DNA of 6,553 nt from Bacteroidales bacterium (GTDB lineage: Bacteria; Bacteroidota; Bacteroidia; Bacteroidales; VadinHA17), in the NCBI GenBank assembly GCA_025455505.1, contig JALOMK010000133.1, positions 1 through 6,553 on the forward strand. Reading direction: 5' to 3'. The notes under the pieces are model-generated. The model ran no database searches and was not told the origin of the DNA. It saw only the letters and a list, made by a program, of their open reading frames with translations. The translations under genes were made by a program, and so were the position numbers. Below, in pieces: positions 6,365 to 6,553 of the stretch. Positions within the stretch are counted from its first letter, which is position 1, and the number at the start of each line of letters is the position of its first letter.

Positions 6365-6401
6365 GATATAAAAAAGTAAAGGTGCCCTTCGGGACACCTT
6401 T
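6365..6401 (-). terminator. Intrinsic terminator of rplT
   Basis: On the minus strand AAAGGTGTCC-CGAA-GGGCACCTTT (6401 down to 6378) forms a 10-bp stem containing one G-T wobble, with a 4-base loop, followed by ACTTTTTTATATC, a run of six T. It begins 22 bases after the rplT stop. On the plus strand the same stem has a UUCG loop but a C-A mismatch and only a broken T stretch (CTTTCTTATT) after it, so it would stop lepB transcripts less well. Confidence 0.87.
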
Positions 6402-6423
6402 CTTATTATGCTGAAGATAACTT

Positions 6424-6553
6424 CTATTTTACTTTTTCGACAATGGCTTTGAAGGCCTCGGGGTGGTTCATTGCAAGGTCGGCGAGGGTTTTCCTGTTGA
6501 GGGCGATGCCCTTGTCTGCAATTTTACCTATGAATTCCGAATAGCTCATGTCG
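6424..6553 (-). CDS. rplT: 50S ribosomal protein L20 (C-terminal part only)
   Basis: L20 binds 23S rRNA and is needed early in assembly of the large ribosomal subunit; in many bacteria it also represses its own operon (infC-rpmI-rplT). Only the last 42 residues and the TAG stop lie in the window, running off the right edge. The sequence reads [20 protein letters not shown] then [22 protein letters not shown], matching the conserved end of L20 (SYS-FI, then Leu/Ile-x-RK-LAD-A, then AF-A-VEK). The frame has no stop to the edge. Full L20 is about 115-120 residues, so roughly two thirds lies outside. The usual upstream partners rpmI and infC would lie beyond the right edge. A strong terminator follows the stop. 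Confidence 0.94.
   Translation of the reverse strand, partial: DMSYSEFIGKIADKGIALNRKTLADLAMNHPEAFKAIVEKVK

Overview
The window looks like a housekeeping stretch of a chromosome from the phylum Bacteroidota, probably a Bacteroidales-like organism. The evidence is the large signal peptidase I with three hydrophobic N-terminal segments and box E written GDNRHNSADSR, a compact 238-residue DapB next to lepB, an L20 C-terminus ending in [14 protein letters not shown], weak or absent Shine-Dalgarno sequences before several genes, and promoter-like TTG/TTTG ... TAnnTTTG elements of the kind used by the Bacteroidetes primary sigma factor. This is an inference from protein sequence as I remember it; no database search was done.

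Layout, left to right. The minus strand carries an ornithine aminotransferase (rocD, 1-1142, C-terminus cut by the window edge) and, upstream of it in the same direction, the tRNA guanine-N1 methyltransferase trmD (1234-1914). Divergent from trmD across a 45-base gap is a small plus-strand gene (1960-2202) for a cysteine-rich YkgJ/CxxCxxCC-type protein. Convergent with that is a large minus-strand gene (2272-3960) for a lipoprotein of the YtcJ/amidohydrolase_3 family. A 130-base divergent intergenic region (3961-4090) leads into a plus-strand pair, dapB (4091-4807) and lepB (4839-6224), 31 bases apart and probably co-transcribed. After lepB comes about 200 bases of non-coding DNA holding two different 8-bp tandem repeats, a GC-rich palindrome and a strong intrinsic terminator. 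That terminator belongs to the last gene, rplT, which enters from the right on the minus strand (6424-6553, only the last 42 codons visible).

The genes do not form one pathway. They cover amino-acid metabolism (RocD, DapB), tRNA modification and ribosome structure (TrmD, L20), protein export (LepB), a cell-envelope hydrolase of unknown substrate, and a probable metal-binding small protein. DapB also feeds diaminopimelate to the cell wall, and LepB works in the envelope, but their adjacency is best read as conserved gene order, not as a shared function.

I found no mobile element, CRISPR array, toxin-antitoxin pair, defence system or RNA gene, and nothing that amounts to a new biological system. 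The parts most worth a second look are the stacked repeats between lepB and rplT and the start-codon hairpin of the small cysteine-rich gene.
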